From NCBI GenBank assembly GCA_017609225.1, contig JAFCEK010000022.1:1-11867 (forward strand): a DNA stretch of 11,867 nt, in the 5' to 3' direction. Shown here one piece after another: positions 1-7,837 of the stretch. The DNA comes from Candidatus Aenigmatarchaeota archaeon. Lineage in GTDB: Archaea; Aenigmatarchaeota; Aenigmatarchaeia; QMZP01. The notes under the pieces are model-generated. The model did no database searches. It saw nothing but the letters and a program-made list of their open reading frames with translations, and was not told where the DNA came from. The position numbers and the translations under genes were made by a program. Every line of letters starts with the position of its first letter. Positions within the stretch are counted from its first letter, which is position 1.

Positions 1-495
1 GAATCCATTGCTGGCTCCAACAACACCAACAGGAATAATTATAAGCGGATAGAGTATCCCCAGATCAATGGTTCCAAAAAATGGTATATTCATAAAGCTC
101 TGGCCTGCATTTATCACAACCAGCGGTATACAGATTGGTATTGTAAGAATAACCTTGTGCAGCCTCCTGATGCCGATTTTCCATCCTATAACATCATCTA
201 TAAATCCAATAAATCCTGCAAAAAGCAGCGTCAGGAGTATTGTAAAAATTTCAACAACCCCCATTCCGCCCCCGATAAAAAAGGTCTTTATGAACACATA
301 AAGCAATACAGCAAAAATTATGCCTATAACAACAACTATGCCTCCGCCTTCTGAAACTTCAGGCCTGTCATATTTGTTCATGTCCTTTCCAACAAGCTCA
401 ACCTGTTTCGCCTTTCTTATCCAGAATGGAAGAATAAATATGGTTATTATAAATGAAACAGCCAGAGTGATTAAAACAGCAATCAATTCCAACAT
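1..495 (-). CDS. aglH: GPT/MraY-family sugar-1-phosphate transferase (AglH/Alg7-like), C-terminus cut by window edge
   Basis: Integral membrane enzyme expected to transfer GlcNAc-1-phosphate (or a related sugar) from a UDP-sugar to dolichyl phosphate, the first committed step of a lipid-linked N-glycan. The 165 visible residues start at the ATG at 495. They show hydrophobic helices at about residues 4-26, 52-73, 81-99, 115-130 and 145-160, the loop motif KYDRPEVSEGGG (41-52), the catalytic pair in GFIDDVIGWK (D100, D101) and a GASNGF motif at 160-165, just before where the family NxxN/NAxNLxxG segment would follow. This order matches archaeal and eukaryotic Alg7-type transferases better than bacterial MraY. 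The gene lies 8 bases downstream of aglB on the same strand, with its ribosome binding site on the aglB stop, so co-translation is likely. The donor sugar cannot be read from the sequence. The last third of the enzyme lies outside the window. Confidence 0.85.
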   Translation of the reverse strand, partial: MLELIAVLITLAVSFIITIFILPFWIRKAKQVELVGKDMNKYDRPEVSEGGGIVVVIGIIFAVLLYVFIKTFFIGGGMGVVEIFTILLTLLFAGFIGFIDDVIGWKIGIRRLHKVILTIPICIPLVVINAGQSFMNIPFFGTIDLGILYPLIIIPVGVVGASNGF

Positions 496-506
496 ATAAC
501 CACCTA
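496..506 (-). promoter_or_regulatory. Ribosome binding site of the GPT gene overlapping the aglB stop codon
   Basis: Read on the minus strand, the sequence is TAGGTGGTTATATG. AGGTGG (505-500) complements the archaeal 16S 3' end and stands four bases before the ATG at 495. The first bases of the motif are the TAG stop of aglB (506-504). This arrangement fixes the start of the transferase and suggests translational coupling of the two N-glycosylation genes. Confidence 0.75.
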
Positions 507-2855
507 ATATCTTACTTTGTATATAATTATATACTGATTGTCAAATACCTTTTCCACAGGCAGGCCATAACCATTCATAAACATCAGGTTTACAAATATG
601 CTGTTCTCTGCCACATCAGGAATATAGTAAACACCCAGAGGCGAAATAGAAACGCAGCCACCTATTGAGGGTTCCTGGTCCGAAATATGCGTTATACCGT
701 TAGTTGTAGTGCATATATCATTTATATATGTTTTTGAATAGTACTGATTACCATCTGATATAAGGAATATGGGTGATGATGTTATATCACCTGTACTGTC
801 AACAGGTATCCAGATAGTATATTGTCCTGCCTTAAGCTCCATTATGGTTTTGTTGTCCTTCTGGAAGCTTCCTGTCTGCTGGAACTGGAGAAAGCCAACA
901 ATCTGCTCGCCGTATGATGCGATTTTTGATATAGCTCCGTATTTTCCTGGCAGTGTGTAATCCATCAGTATATAGAGAGGGGGCTTGGTTTCTTCCAGAT
1001 ACGGGAAAAATTCTGTTATTGAGTTGTTTTCATTCCATGTGCTGGAATCGGCTGTATACCACTCTGCTATATCATGGTTTACTTCTCCATAAAGATTTCC
1101 CCCATCTGCAATTGAAGGCCTGTGACCTCTTGTCTGAAACCAGTAGCCAAAATCCCACCATGAAAGCACCACAGCATTTTCAGGCGTCTGGTTTGAAAAG
1201 AAATTCATTGCCTGATACCATGGCTGATTTGGTGAAAGCGTGATATTGCCATTTTCATCTATCACAAGGCATTTCTTTCCGTCTATCAAAAGGCTTGAAT
1301 CAGGGAAACATATGGATGGGCCAAGGCTTCTGGAAAATGAATATGCACTGCTGTAATTAAAGAGCAGGGTAAAGAAAACAAAAACTGCAAGCAGAACAGA
1401 AATCAGGCCGATTGTTTTCTCCTTTCCTCTTAAAACAACCACCCTTTTTAAGCTTCCAAATTTTTTCTCAATGGATATGCCTTTGTCAATAATCCATGAC
1501 ATGAAGAATGCGCCCACAAGAGAGGCAGCAGGCCCAACCAGAAAAACAAGCCTGATAAAGTTAAAAACACTCCAGAAGCTTCCAAGAATCCAGAACAATG
1601 GAAAAAGCAGAATCCAGTTCTGTGTTCTGAAGAATTTATAAACGAGAAGTGCTATACCCAGAAGAGAAAGCCCCCATAAGGTGAATATAAATGTATTTGA
1701 AAAACCATTGAGAAAACCAGGTATCGAAACCCCAGGAAGCAATGGACCTGAAAATGCATTATTGGTTCTGCTGTAAATAATGCCCCAGTCACCAGGTGCA
1801 TTCTCTGCTACTGTTGTTCCGATAAGACCTTTTCCAGGGATAGCTGCAGATATAAGCTGGTCCATAATTCCTGCAAAGGGGTCAAAGAATACAGAACCAA
1901 TAAGCAGCCCCAGAAAGCCAATTACAATAATAACAGGTATAACATATGGCAGATTTTCCTCTTTTACAAGCTTAAATCTCTTTGCTCCATACCTTACCAA
2001 TAGCAGCGTAAGTACACCATAAGCCAGAATGCTTGCAGATGAAAAAAGGGATTCATGTCTTGGCTCAAGCTGAACTAATAGTGTGCCAAGCAGAATCATG
2101 GGAACATATGCCTTTATCATCTTGATATCAAGATATCCCTCAACCTTTTTTATACTATTTTTGAATCCTGAAAAAAGATAATCCAAAACAGCTAGTATTA
2201 TGCTTCCTATAAAAAGCAGACCTATAAAACCACCAAATATCATATAAATGAATTTTGTACCACCCCATGTGCCGCTTAAAGCAGCAAGGCTTAGCCCAGC
2301 CAGTATGCCATAAGACCATGAATTTTTCCTGAACGCCTTAACAAAAAGATATATTGTCAGCATTATGAAAACACCGGCTATAGGCTCCTTTTCAAAAAAA
2401 CCTGCTGAAGTCCTTATGATAAATGCAGGCACTGTTGCCAGAAAAAAAGCAGTGAACAGGCCGGCTTTCCTGTCAAAAAATTCCTTCCCTACAAAATACC
2501 CAACAAAAACAGTCAGTGCACCCATTATTGCAGGAAACAGTATGGCAAAATCCAGATAATGCATTCCCAGACCGCCAAGGGATGCATAAATCAGTGCAGG
2601 AAGATAAACAGGAATCATATATTCGGTTTCCCAGTGATTAACACCTCTTGGATAGTATCTCATTGTATCCAGTTCAGGAAGCTGAAAATTATTATGAAGA
2701 ATATCTTCGCTTGTTCTGTACAGATAAAACGGGTCAAGCGCCTGAAGTTCGCCATATCTGGCGGGAAAGCTTCTCAGCCAGAACCCAAGCAGTACTATAA
2801 AAAGCAGTGCTATTGCATACCAGCGCTTCTGCAGAATGTTTTTAAAATTCTCCAT
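504..2855 (-). CDS. aglB: AglB/STT3-type oligosaccharyltransferase
   Basis: Single-subunit oligosaccharyltransferase that moves a glycan from a dolichol carrier to the Asn of N-X-S/T sequons on the outer face of the membrane. It has 783 residues from the ATG at 2855. A TTG three codons upstream (2864) is possible but less likely. The first ~490 residues form about a dozen membrane helices, and the rest is a globular external domain. Visible motifs are DPFYLYR (D41, first acidic metal-site loop), SAGFFEKE (E155, E157, second acidic motif), the family signature WWDFGYW (566-572) that binds the sequon Ser/Thr, and a candidate DK/MI motif with D632 and K638 in MDYTLPGKYGAISKI. The length is usual for archaeal AglB. 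The gene sits between rpoL and the GPT gene, and a very sequon-rich protein is encoded nearby as a probable substrate. The assignment is firm; the glycan is unknown. Confidence 0.95.
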   Translation of the reverse strand: MENFKNILQKRWYAIALLFIVLLGFWLRSFPARYGELQALDPFYLYRTSEDILHNNFQLPELDTMRYYPRGVNHWETEYMIPVYLPALIYASLGGLGMHYLDFAILFPAIMGALTVFVGYFVGKEFFDRKAGLFTAFFLATVPAFIIRTSAGFFEKEPIAGVFIMLTIYLFVKAFRKNSWSYGILAGLSLAALSGTWGGTKFIYMIFGGFIGLLFIGSIILAVLDYLFSGFKNSIKKVEGYLDIKMIKAYVPMILLGTLLVQLEPRHESLFSSASILAYGVLTLLLVRYGAKRFKLVKEENLPYVIPVIIVIGFLGLLIGSVFFDPFAGIMDQLISAAIPGKGLIGTTVAENAPGDWGIIYSRTNNAFSGPLLPGVSIPGFLNGFSNTFIFTLWGLSLLGIALLVYKFFRTQNWILLFPLFWILGSFWSVFNFIRLVFLVGPAASLVGAFFMSWIIDKGISIEKKFGSLKRVVVLRGKEKTIGLISVLLAVFVFFTLLFNYSSAYSFSRSLGPSICFPDSSLLIDGKKCLVIDENGNITLSPNQPWYQAMNFFSNQTPENAVVLSWWDFGYWFQTRGHRPSIADGGNLYGEVNHDIAEWYTADSSTWNENNSITEFFPYLEETKPPLYILMDYTLPGKYGAISKIASYGEQIVGFLQFQQTGSFQKDNKTIMELKAGQYTIWIPVDSTGDITSSPIFLISDGNQYYSKTYINDICTTTNGITHISDQEPSIGGCVSISPLGVYYIPDVAENSIFVNLMFMNGYGLPVEKVFDNQYIIIYKVRY

Positions 2856-2892
2856 ACAAACCAATTGGATTGGGAATTAATAATATTATGTA

Positions 2893-2907
2893 ATTAATAT
2901 AAAAAAG
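2893..2907 (-). promoter_or_regulatory. Candidate TATA box for aglB
   Basis: The minus strand reads TTTTTATATTAAT here, about 45 bases before the aglB ATG. This would place transcription start near 2875 and give a leader of about 20 bases without a clear Shine-Dalgarno. A second AT-rich block (TAATATTATTAA, around 2879-2890) could instead give a nearly leaderless message. Either would let aglB-GPT be transcribed separately from rpoL, which ends 77 bases upstream of the ATG. Confidence 0.4.
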
Positions 2908-2931
2908 CATTATGTGTCTGCAGCAGAGCCA

Positions 2932-3201
2932 TTATTTTTTAAAGGCCCTTTTGAATTCCTTTTCAAAATCCTTGACATCATCTATTATGGTCTGCGCTGC
3001 ATCACTCAGCGTTTTCTTGGGGTTTTTTGACATGGCAATTATCACCGGCTGGGTCATGTAGGGATGCTTAACAATGTATGATGCCTGCCTTGCTCCTGCC
3101 CTCCATGCATTTTCCCTGAGAAGATTCAGCAGAGTGTGCGTTTCACCGCTAACCTCAAGCTTTACCTTGTCTTTTCTGTTCTCTATAACCTTCAGTTTCA
3201 T
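2932..3201 (-). CDS. rpoL: DNA-directed RNA polymerase subunit L (Rpo11)
   Basis: Small assembly subunit of archaeal RNA polymerase, the partner of subunit D in the alpha-like heterodimer and homologous to eukaryotic Rpb11/AC19. The 89-residue product has the family layout: a short N-terminal strand pair (2-18), the diagnostic HTLLNLLRE (22-30), the HPYMTQP turn (46-52), a beta strand IIAMS, and a C-terminal amphipathic helix rich in K and E (about 65-89). The length is normal. The gene lies between the phosphomannomutase and aglB with gaps of 55 and 76 bases, has its own TATA-like element, and has only a weak Shine-Dalgarno-like GGGCTGATG before the ATG. Its function is unrelated to its glycosylation neighbours, so co-location says little about its role. 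Confidence 0.9.
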   Translation of the reverse strand: MKLKVIENRKDKVKLEVSGETHTLLNLLRENAWRAGARQASYIVKHPYMTQPVIIAMSKNPKKTLSDAAQTIIDDVKDFEKEFKRAFKK

Positions 3202-3235
3202 AACATCAGCCCATTAATTGGTTTATGTGTCATTG

Positions 3236-3246
3236 TATTTAAATAC
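3236..3246 (-). promoter_or_regulatory. Candidate TATA box for rpoL
   Basis: The minus-strand TATTTAAATAC is centred about 40 bases before the rpoL ATG, immediately after the stop of the phosphomannomutase gene. It predicts transcription start near 3216 and a leader of about 15 bases. Confidence 0.45.
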
Positions 3247-3256
3247 TTCACATATT

Positions 3257-4621
3257 CTACCATTTGGCAACTTCAGGATATTTTGAAAGCTCCTTTCTGA
3301 ACAGATTTTCAATTTCTTTTAATCCCTTTTCGGTTCTTGCCTCGAATCTGAGTGTGAGGTCAGGCTGCGTATTGCTTGCCCTCACAAGCCCCCAGCCGTC
3401 TTTAAAAAGAACCCTTGCGCCATCAATATCAATAACTTCATACCTGGATTTAAAAAATTTCACAAGTTTTTTTATAATATCAAACTTGACATCATCAGGG
3501 CAGTGAACCCTTATAACAGGGGTTGAGAAATATTTCGGGGCTGTATCAAGAATCTGCCTTATGGTTTTGTCTGTATTTGAAAGAATCCTGAGAAGCCTTG
3601 CAGATGCATAGATAGCATCATCATACCCGAAGTATTCATCTGCAAAAAACATATGGCCTGACATCTCTCCTGTAAGCAGTGCATTCTCTTTTCTCATAAG
3701 CTCCTCAATAAGCGAATGCCCTGTGGGACTCATTACAACCACACCGCCATGCGCCTTTATATCCTCCACCACAGCCTGTGAGCATTTTACCTCAACACAT
3801 ATCTTGGCTCCCGGATGCCTTTCAAGTACCTCCCTTGAAAACAGTATAAGCAGGTCATCACCAAATATCACATTCCCGTTTTCATCAAAAACTCCTATCC
3901 TGTCTCCGTCACCATCAAACGCAATACCAAGATCAGCTTTTTCTTTTTTGACTGCTTCAGCAAGCCTGCTGTAAAGTTCGGGCTTTGCAGGATCAGGATG
4001 ATGGTTTGGAAATGTACCATCTGATTCACAGTAAAGCTCTGTTACTTCACAGCCCAGCTTTCCCAGCAGTTTGGGTGCCAGTATGCCTGCTGTTCCGTTT
4101 CCGCAGTCAAGCACAATCTTCATCTTCTTTCCAAGCTTTATATGATTTTTTATATAATTCAGATAATTCTCTGTAATACTTGCCTCCTTAACTGTGCCAA
4201 CCCCCTGATCGAAATTGCCTTTGACCATAAGCTCATATAATTTCTGTATTTCCCTTCCATACACAGAATGAAAATTGCTGACAATCTTAAATCCATTGTA
4301 TTCCCCCGGATTATGGCTTCCTGTTATCATAACACCTGCAGATATTTTGAGATGTCTGAGTGCAAAATAAAGCACAGGCGTGATGCAAAGGCCAATATCA
4401 ACAACATTCATGCCTGTTGATAAAAGTCCTTTAACTAGGGCATCCCTGAAAGGCCTTGAGCTGGGCCTGTTGTCAAAGCCAACAACAATGCTTTTATCTT
4501 GCATATATGTTCCTATTGCCTTTCCAAGAAGCTCCACAACATCTGCTGTTAAATCCTTTCCCACAATGCCCCTTATATCATATTCCCTGAACATGGTTTT
4601 TTCAATCCTGACCATATACAT
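3257..4621 (-). CDS. manB: Phosphomannomutase/phosphoglucomutase (alpha-D-phosphohexomutase family)
   Basis: Cytosolic enzyme interconverting hexose-6-phosphate and hexose-1-phosphate, supplying precursors for nucleotide sugars. Numbered from the ATG at 4621 (454 residues), it has all four family elements: the N-terminal FREYDIRG, the phosphoserine loop TGSHNP (S102), the metal loop DGDGDR (D236, D238, D240), the sugar-specificity loop GEMSGH (318-323) and the C-terminal phosphate-binding RASNTQP (R414-S416). GEMSGH with TGSHNP is typical of the dual-specificity PMM/PGM (AlgC/ManB) branch rather than GlmM. The start is uncertain: ATG codons at 4621, 4615 and 4594 are all usable, and the last gives the commonly seen MFREYDIRG start. 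Heading a group with a GPT and AglB, it probably feeds N-glycan or S-layer sugar synthesis. The substrate preference is inferred. Confidence 0.9.
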   Translation of the reverse strand: MYMVRIEKTMFREYDIRGIVGKDLTADVVELLGKAIGTYMQDKSIVVGFDNRPSSRPFRDALVKGLLSTGMNVVDIGLCITPVLYFALRHLKISAGVMITGSHNPGEYNGFKIVSNFHSVYGREIQKLYELMVKGNFDQGVGTVKEASITENYLNYIKNHIKLGKKMKIVLDCGNGTAGILAPKLLGKLGCEVTELYCESDGTFPNHHPDPAKPELYSRLAEAVKKEKADLGIAFDGDGDRIGVFDENGNVIFGDDLLILFSREVLERHPGAKICVEVKCSQAVVEDIKAHGGVVVMSPTGHSLIEELMRKENALLTGEMSGHMFFADEYFGYDDAIYASARLLRILSNTDKTIRQILDTAPKYFSTPVIRVHCPDDVKFDIIKKLVKFFKSRYEVIDIDGARVLFKDGWGLVRASNTQPDLTLRFEARTEKGLKEIENLFRKELSKYPEVAKW

Positions 4622-4645
4622 CAACTTGACAATTCCATATTTGCA

Positions 4646-4664
4646 TAGTTATACAATATATAAG
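4646..4664 (-). promoter_or_regulatory. Candidate promoter of the phosphomannomutase gene
   Basis: The minus strand reads CTTATATATTGTATAAC. The TTATATATT part lies about 38 bases and the TATAAC part about 28 bases before the ATG at 4621, so the message would have a leader of 0 to about 12 bases. No Shine-Dalgarno precedes the start, which fits leaderless or short-leader initiation. Confidence 0.45.
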
Positions 4665-4710
4665 AATAAATAATATATTTTCTCAATATAGAGGAATTGT
4701 TCCAAAAATT

Positions 4711-4730
4711 ATCCAAAAATTTTATAAGGA
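4711..4730 (+). promoter_or_regulatory. BRE/TATA promoter of the surface glycoprotein, predicting a leaderless mRNA
   Basis: The purine-rich BRE-like CCAAAAA (4713-4719) runs directly into TTTATAAGG (4721-4729). The TATA centre is about 28 bases from the ATG at 4752, so transcription should start at or next to the first base of the start codon. No ribosome binding site is present, and an in-frame TAA at 4725-4727 excludes an upstream start. Together with the minus-strand promoter at 4646-4664 this 130-base gap is a divergent control region. Confidence 0.6.
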
Positions 4731-4751
4731 AGCTCATTCAATATTAATTAT

Positions 4752-7700
4752 ATGGGTTTGGGGCTTTCAGGGATTGCAGCAATAAATGTATTGGTATTAA
4801 CATTTGCCTTAATGTTCCTAGGTTTCTTTACATTCATTTTTTATGCTGAAGGAGCTCCCACTCTGCAATGGACAATTAACGGCCAGAATTTTACATACAT
4901 ACCTGTAACAAACTATCAGATAAGCATTACAATCAACAACACAGACGCCAACAACATAACAGAGGTTAACATAACAATACCTCCAGGTATGGTATACATA
5001 ACAGACTCCAATATCACAACAGCCCAAGCATCAAATTTTACCAACTCAACAGATAATCTTACATGGTTCAATACAACAACAGGCATTGCCCTGATAGAAA
5101 ACGGAACAAATGAAACCTTTTTGTTCAATGTCAGCATACCAGCCCATACACCCGGTTTGTATAATTTCACTATAACAATAACAGACAATATGAGCGACTC
5201 AACAAGCGGAATCCAGGGTTTCATGGTTTTTCATTCATTCTTTATAGGAAACAACCCATACGCCACATACTGCAGCGGATGCCAGACACCTGCTGTTAAC
5301 ATATCAAACACAACAGATTTCTTCTTTTATAACGGAAACTATATACAGGTCGTTGTCAATCTAACAAACCCACTCGGATCAGGGGTTCCGAATTTAACTG
5401 TCACAGCAAACCTCTCAGAGGTTGGAGGGAATGTTTCTGCTGCAGCAACCTATCTTGGAAATGGCTGGTATATGATGGAAGGTTATGTAAACTTCTCCAA
5501 TATTTCCGGCGGCGTAACAAACATTAACCCTGTTAACATAACGGTGAACATTTCCAATGAAACATATTCTCAGAGTCAGACAACACCGGCTCTGCTGGTC
5601 AACATGAACACGCTTGCAAGCTGCCCGCCGGCAAACGAGAATGTGCAGTTTCCGCCAATGCCAACAGAAGAAGGAAACACAACGCTTGTGAACCCAACCA
5701 GCTGCAATTCAACATGCGACCAGGATAAATGGGGCTTTGCAGAATACAACGGCTCTGGCGGATACTGGATCTGCCCCCCACAGTTTGGAGGTGATACAAC
5801 CAATTTCAGTGAAGTTGCAAATACAGGAAATTTCTCTAATTTTACCATGATTGTTGATATACCTGGAATTTCAAAGATTGTGTTTCTTCAGAATGTAAGC
5901 TTTACCACCCAGGAAAGCGCGCAGGGAATAATGGAATTTGCAATGAGAAACCTAATGCTGGCAAACAGGGTGGGCATAAATGACAGTGAATGGGACGGCT
6001 CCACATCAACAAGAGTTAATTTGACTGTATCAGCAAACATAACATTATATAATTTAACTGGCAGGTTTGGCATATCAGATCCAAATATATACTATGGAAG
6101 CTATAACGGAACAACCACACCAGGTGACCTTGCCCCATGTCCTGCCACAAGATGCTATGGATACACATGGGACGGCGAGAACTTAACATTCACGGTTAGT
6201 TCGTTCTCCACATATGTTATTGGTGATACCCTTCACAATCTGACATTTGAAAACCTCACAAGCAGGGAATTCATAAAGGCAGCAAACCAGAATGCAACAT
6301 TCATAATAAATATAACAAACTGGGGCAATGCCACATATGAAGAGTACAACCTAAGCATTGGCCTGGCAGGCACAAGCTATATTGACACCATAGGAACTCT
6401 GAATGTTACAGATATAGTTCTCAACCAGAATGAATCAGTATCAGTTGAGCTCAATGTTTCAAATGCAACAAGCGGGAATTATTCCCTTTATATAATAGCA
6501 TATCACTGGAACGGAACAACAAAAAACACAACATGGAGCCTCAACTCATCTGATGATGGGATATACTTCAACCTGACGGTTGATGCAGACGCACCCAATA
6601 ATATATATCCAGCACTGCCTGCGGCAAACAACACAAATTACACAACAGACCAGCTTGCAATCAATATAACATTCAATGAAACAAGGCCAGATACATGCAT
6701 ACTTGAATTTAACAATGGAACAGCTGTAAACATAACCATGACCATGAATACAACAGAAAAATGGTGCTATATTGCCTTTAACCAAAGCGATGGCTACTGG
6801 AATTTCAGCATTTATGTTAATGATACTGTTGGAAACCTAGGATTTAATGGAACATGGTATGGAATGACAGACACAATAGCTCCGCACAACATAACAGCTG
6901 TTGCACCTACAAAAGCCAATTCTTCATACTCCTCACAAAACTACTTTGAGGTAAATGTCACATTTAATGAAACCTATCCGGACACCTGTATTATAGAGAT
7001 TAATAATGGTTCAGCAGCCAACTATACAATGACCATTAATAAAACTGGAAAATGGTGCTATTTTAATGCAACAGCCCAGGCAGACGCAACAATTACATAT
7101 GTTATCTACATAAATGATACATCAGGTAATCTGGCATCAAATGGAACATATTATATAACATTGGACACCACCGCACCCGGACTTTCAAGCTGGAACTACA
7201 GCTTTGTTACAAAGCAGCTAATACTCGTATTTAACGAAACAATGTATGCAGGCACCCTTAATCTATCAAGATTTAATATAACATACAATGACGGCAGCGT
7301 GCCCAGCGCACTGAATAACCTGGCTGCCAATGGTGCAGTGATAAACAGCACAGCCAACTCAACAACGATTTATGTGAACTTCACAGGTGTGCAGGATGCA
7401 GCAATGAGACAGCTAAAGGCAGCAGCAGAAGGCCAGATTGATATGGCTGCCGGGGCAATCACAGACCTGGCAGGAAATGATGTTGCAGCTGCAACAAACC
7501 TCAATTATACTGGCTACAACACATATACAATAAGAAGGCCTGACAGCTACACTGACTCATGGTCAGCAGGATGGCATGATTTCTGGTTATCCTATCAGAT
7601 ATTGCAGACGGTAAGCTCATTAAACAGCAATTATGCAGTGTCAAATGTTCTATCCTCAATTGCAAACAAATACACCATAGTTTATGCATGGGATGGTTCA

Positions 7701-7814
7701 AGCTGGACATCCTATGTTCCGGGCTCCACAAACACGCTCACAGCGTTTAATGTAAGCGGAGACCCACATTACTACATAAGGATGAATGCAACAGGATCCA
7801 TAGAGATTGCCTGA
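4752..7814 (+). CDS. Secreted, extremely sequon-rich surface glycoprotein with Ig-like repeats
   Basis: 1020-residue exported protein, probably part of the cell-surface layer. Residues about 11-31 form one hydrophobic segment (signal peptide or N-terminal anchor, possible cleavage near YAEGA). No C-terminal anchor follows. I count about 84 N-X-S/T sequons (X not Pro), the first at N46. About 81 lie before residue 877 and only three after. Order of modules: beta-rich region (36-270), Cys-containing insert (about 285-350, with SCPP and SCNSTC), a module ending in SSFSTYVIG (about 370-495), a beta-sandwich-like stretch (500-612), two tandem Cys-bracketed Ig-like repeats (613-804), a Big_5/SbsA-like domain (805-925, LILVFNETM and AGAITDLAGN), and a C-terminal YVPG-type module (930-1020). 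It is low in Lys/Arg and acidic. It has no recognised enzymatic motif. AglB, encoded divergently next door, is its expected modifying enzyme. Confidence 0.85.
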   Translation: MGLGLSGIAAINVLVLTFALMFLGFFTFIFYAEGAPTLQWTINGQNFTYIPVTNYQISITINNTDANNITEVNITIPPGMVYITDSNITTAQASNFTNSTDNLTWFNTTTGIALIENGTNETFLFNVSIPAHTPGLYNFTITITDNMSDSTSGIQGFMVFHSFFIGNNPYATYCSGCQTPAVNISNTTDFFFYNGNYIQVVVNLTNPLGSGVPNLTVTANLSEVGGNVSAAATYLGNGWYMMEGYVNFSNISGGVTNINPVNITVNISNETYSQSQTTPALLVNMNTLASCPPANENVQFPPMPTEEGNTTLVNPTSCNSTCDQDKWGFAEYNGSGGYWICPPQFGGDTTNFSEVANTGNFSNFTMIVDIPGISKIVFLQNVSFTTQESAQGIMEFAMRNLMLANRVGINDSEWDGSTSTRVNLTVSANITLYNLTGRFGISDPNIYYGSYNGTTTPGDLAPCPATRCYGYTWDGENLTFTVSSFSTYVIGDTLHNLTFENLTSREFIKAANQNATFIINITNWGNATYEEYNLSIGLAGTSYIDTIGTLNVTDIVLNQNESVSVELNVSNATSGNYSLYIIAYHWNGTTKNTTWSLNSSDDGIYFNLTVDADAPNNIYPALPAANNTNYTTDQLAINITFNETRPDTCILEFNNGTAVNITMTMNTTEKWCYIAFNQSDGYWNFSIYVNDTVGNLGFNGTWYGMTDTIAPHNITAVAPTKANSSYSSQNYFEVNVTFNETYPDTCIIEINNGSAANYTMTINKTGKWCYFNATAQADATITYVIYINDTSGNLASNGTYYITLDTTAPGLSSWNYSFVTKQLILVFNETMYAGTLNLSRFNITYNDGSVPSALNNLAANGAVINSTANSTTIYVNFTGVQDAAMRQLKAAAEGQIDMAAGAITDLAGNDVAAATNLNYTGYNTYTIRRPDSYTDSWSAGWHDFWLSYQILQTVSSLNSNYAVSNVLSSIANKYTIVYAWDGSSWTSYVPGSTNTLTAFNVSGDPHYYIRMNATGSIEIA
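6588..7163 (+). repeat. Two tandem Ig-like protein repeats with a conserved Cys pair
   Basis: Within the surface glycoprotein, residues 613-706 and 707-804 align as two copies. Each has a DxxAP start, then (I/V)NxTFNET.PDTC, an NNG(T/S)A..(I/Y)TM segment, KWCY, and a (V/I)NDT.GNL..NGT. end. In both copies the two Cys are exactly 23 residues apart (C649/C672 and C746/C769), so one disulfide per repeat is likely. The same sequon positions recur in both copies. The DNA of the copies has diverged, so this is an old duplication. Confidence 0.75.
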
Positions 7815-7834
7815 TCACTATTTAAAGCAGTGAT
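7814..7834 (+). promoter_or_regulatory. Hairpin over a stop codon and the next gene's ribosome binding site
   Basis: ATCACT (7814-7819) and AGTGAT (7829-7834) form a perfect six-base stem around a nine-base loop. The left arm begins on the last base of the TGA stop of the glycoprotein gene. The right arm contains GTGAT (7830-7834), which can pair with the 16S anti-Shine-Dalgarno three bases before the ATG at 7838. Folding would hide the binding site, and ribosomes ending on the upstream gene would open it. That suggests translational coupling, though the stem is short and chance is possible. Confidence 0.45.
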
Positions 7835-7837
7835 AAT

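Noticed and set aside
68..354. Short plus-strand frames at the left edge
   Set aside because: The minus strand carries a continuous 165-codon GPT-family reading frame with catalytic DD and family motifs, so these are shadows.
2856..2864. TTG start three codons upstream of the aglB ATG
   Set aside because: An ATG follows immediately, nothing supports TTG use, and the extra residues (MVC) are not part of the family.
4900..7200. Recurring AACAACACA/AACATAACA-like DNA strings suggestive of a DNA repeat array
   Set aside because: They are uneven in spacing and explained by codons for Asn and Thr in sequons. There is no CRISPR-like regular repeat-spacer pattern.
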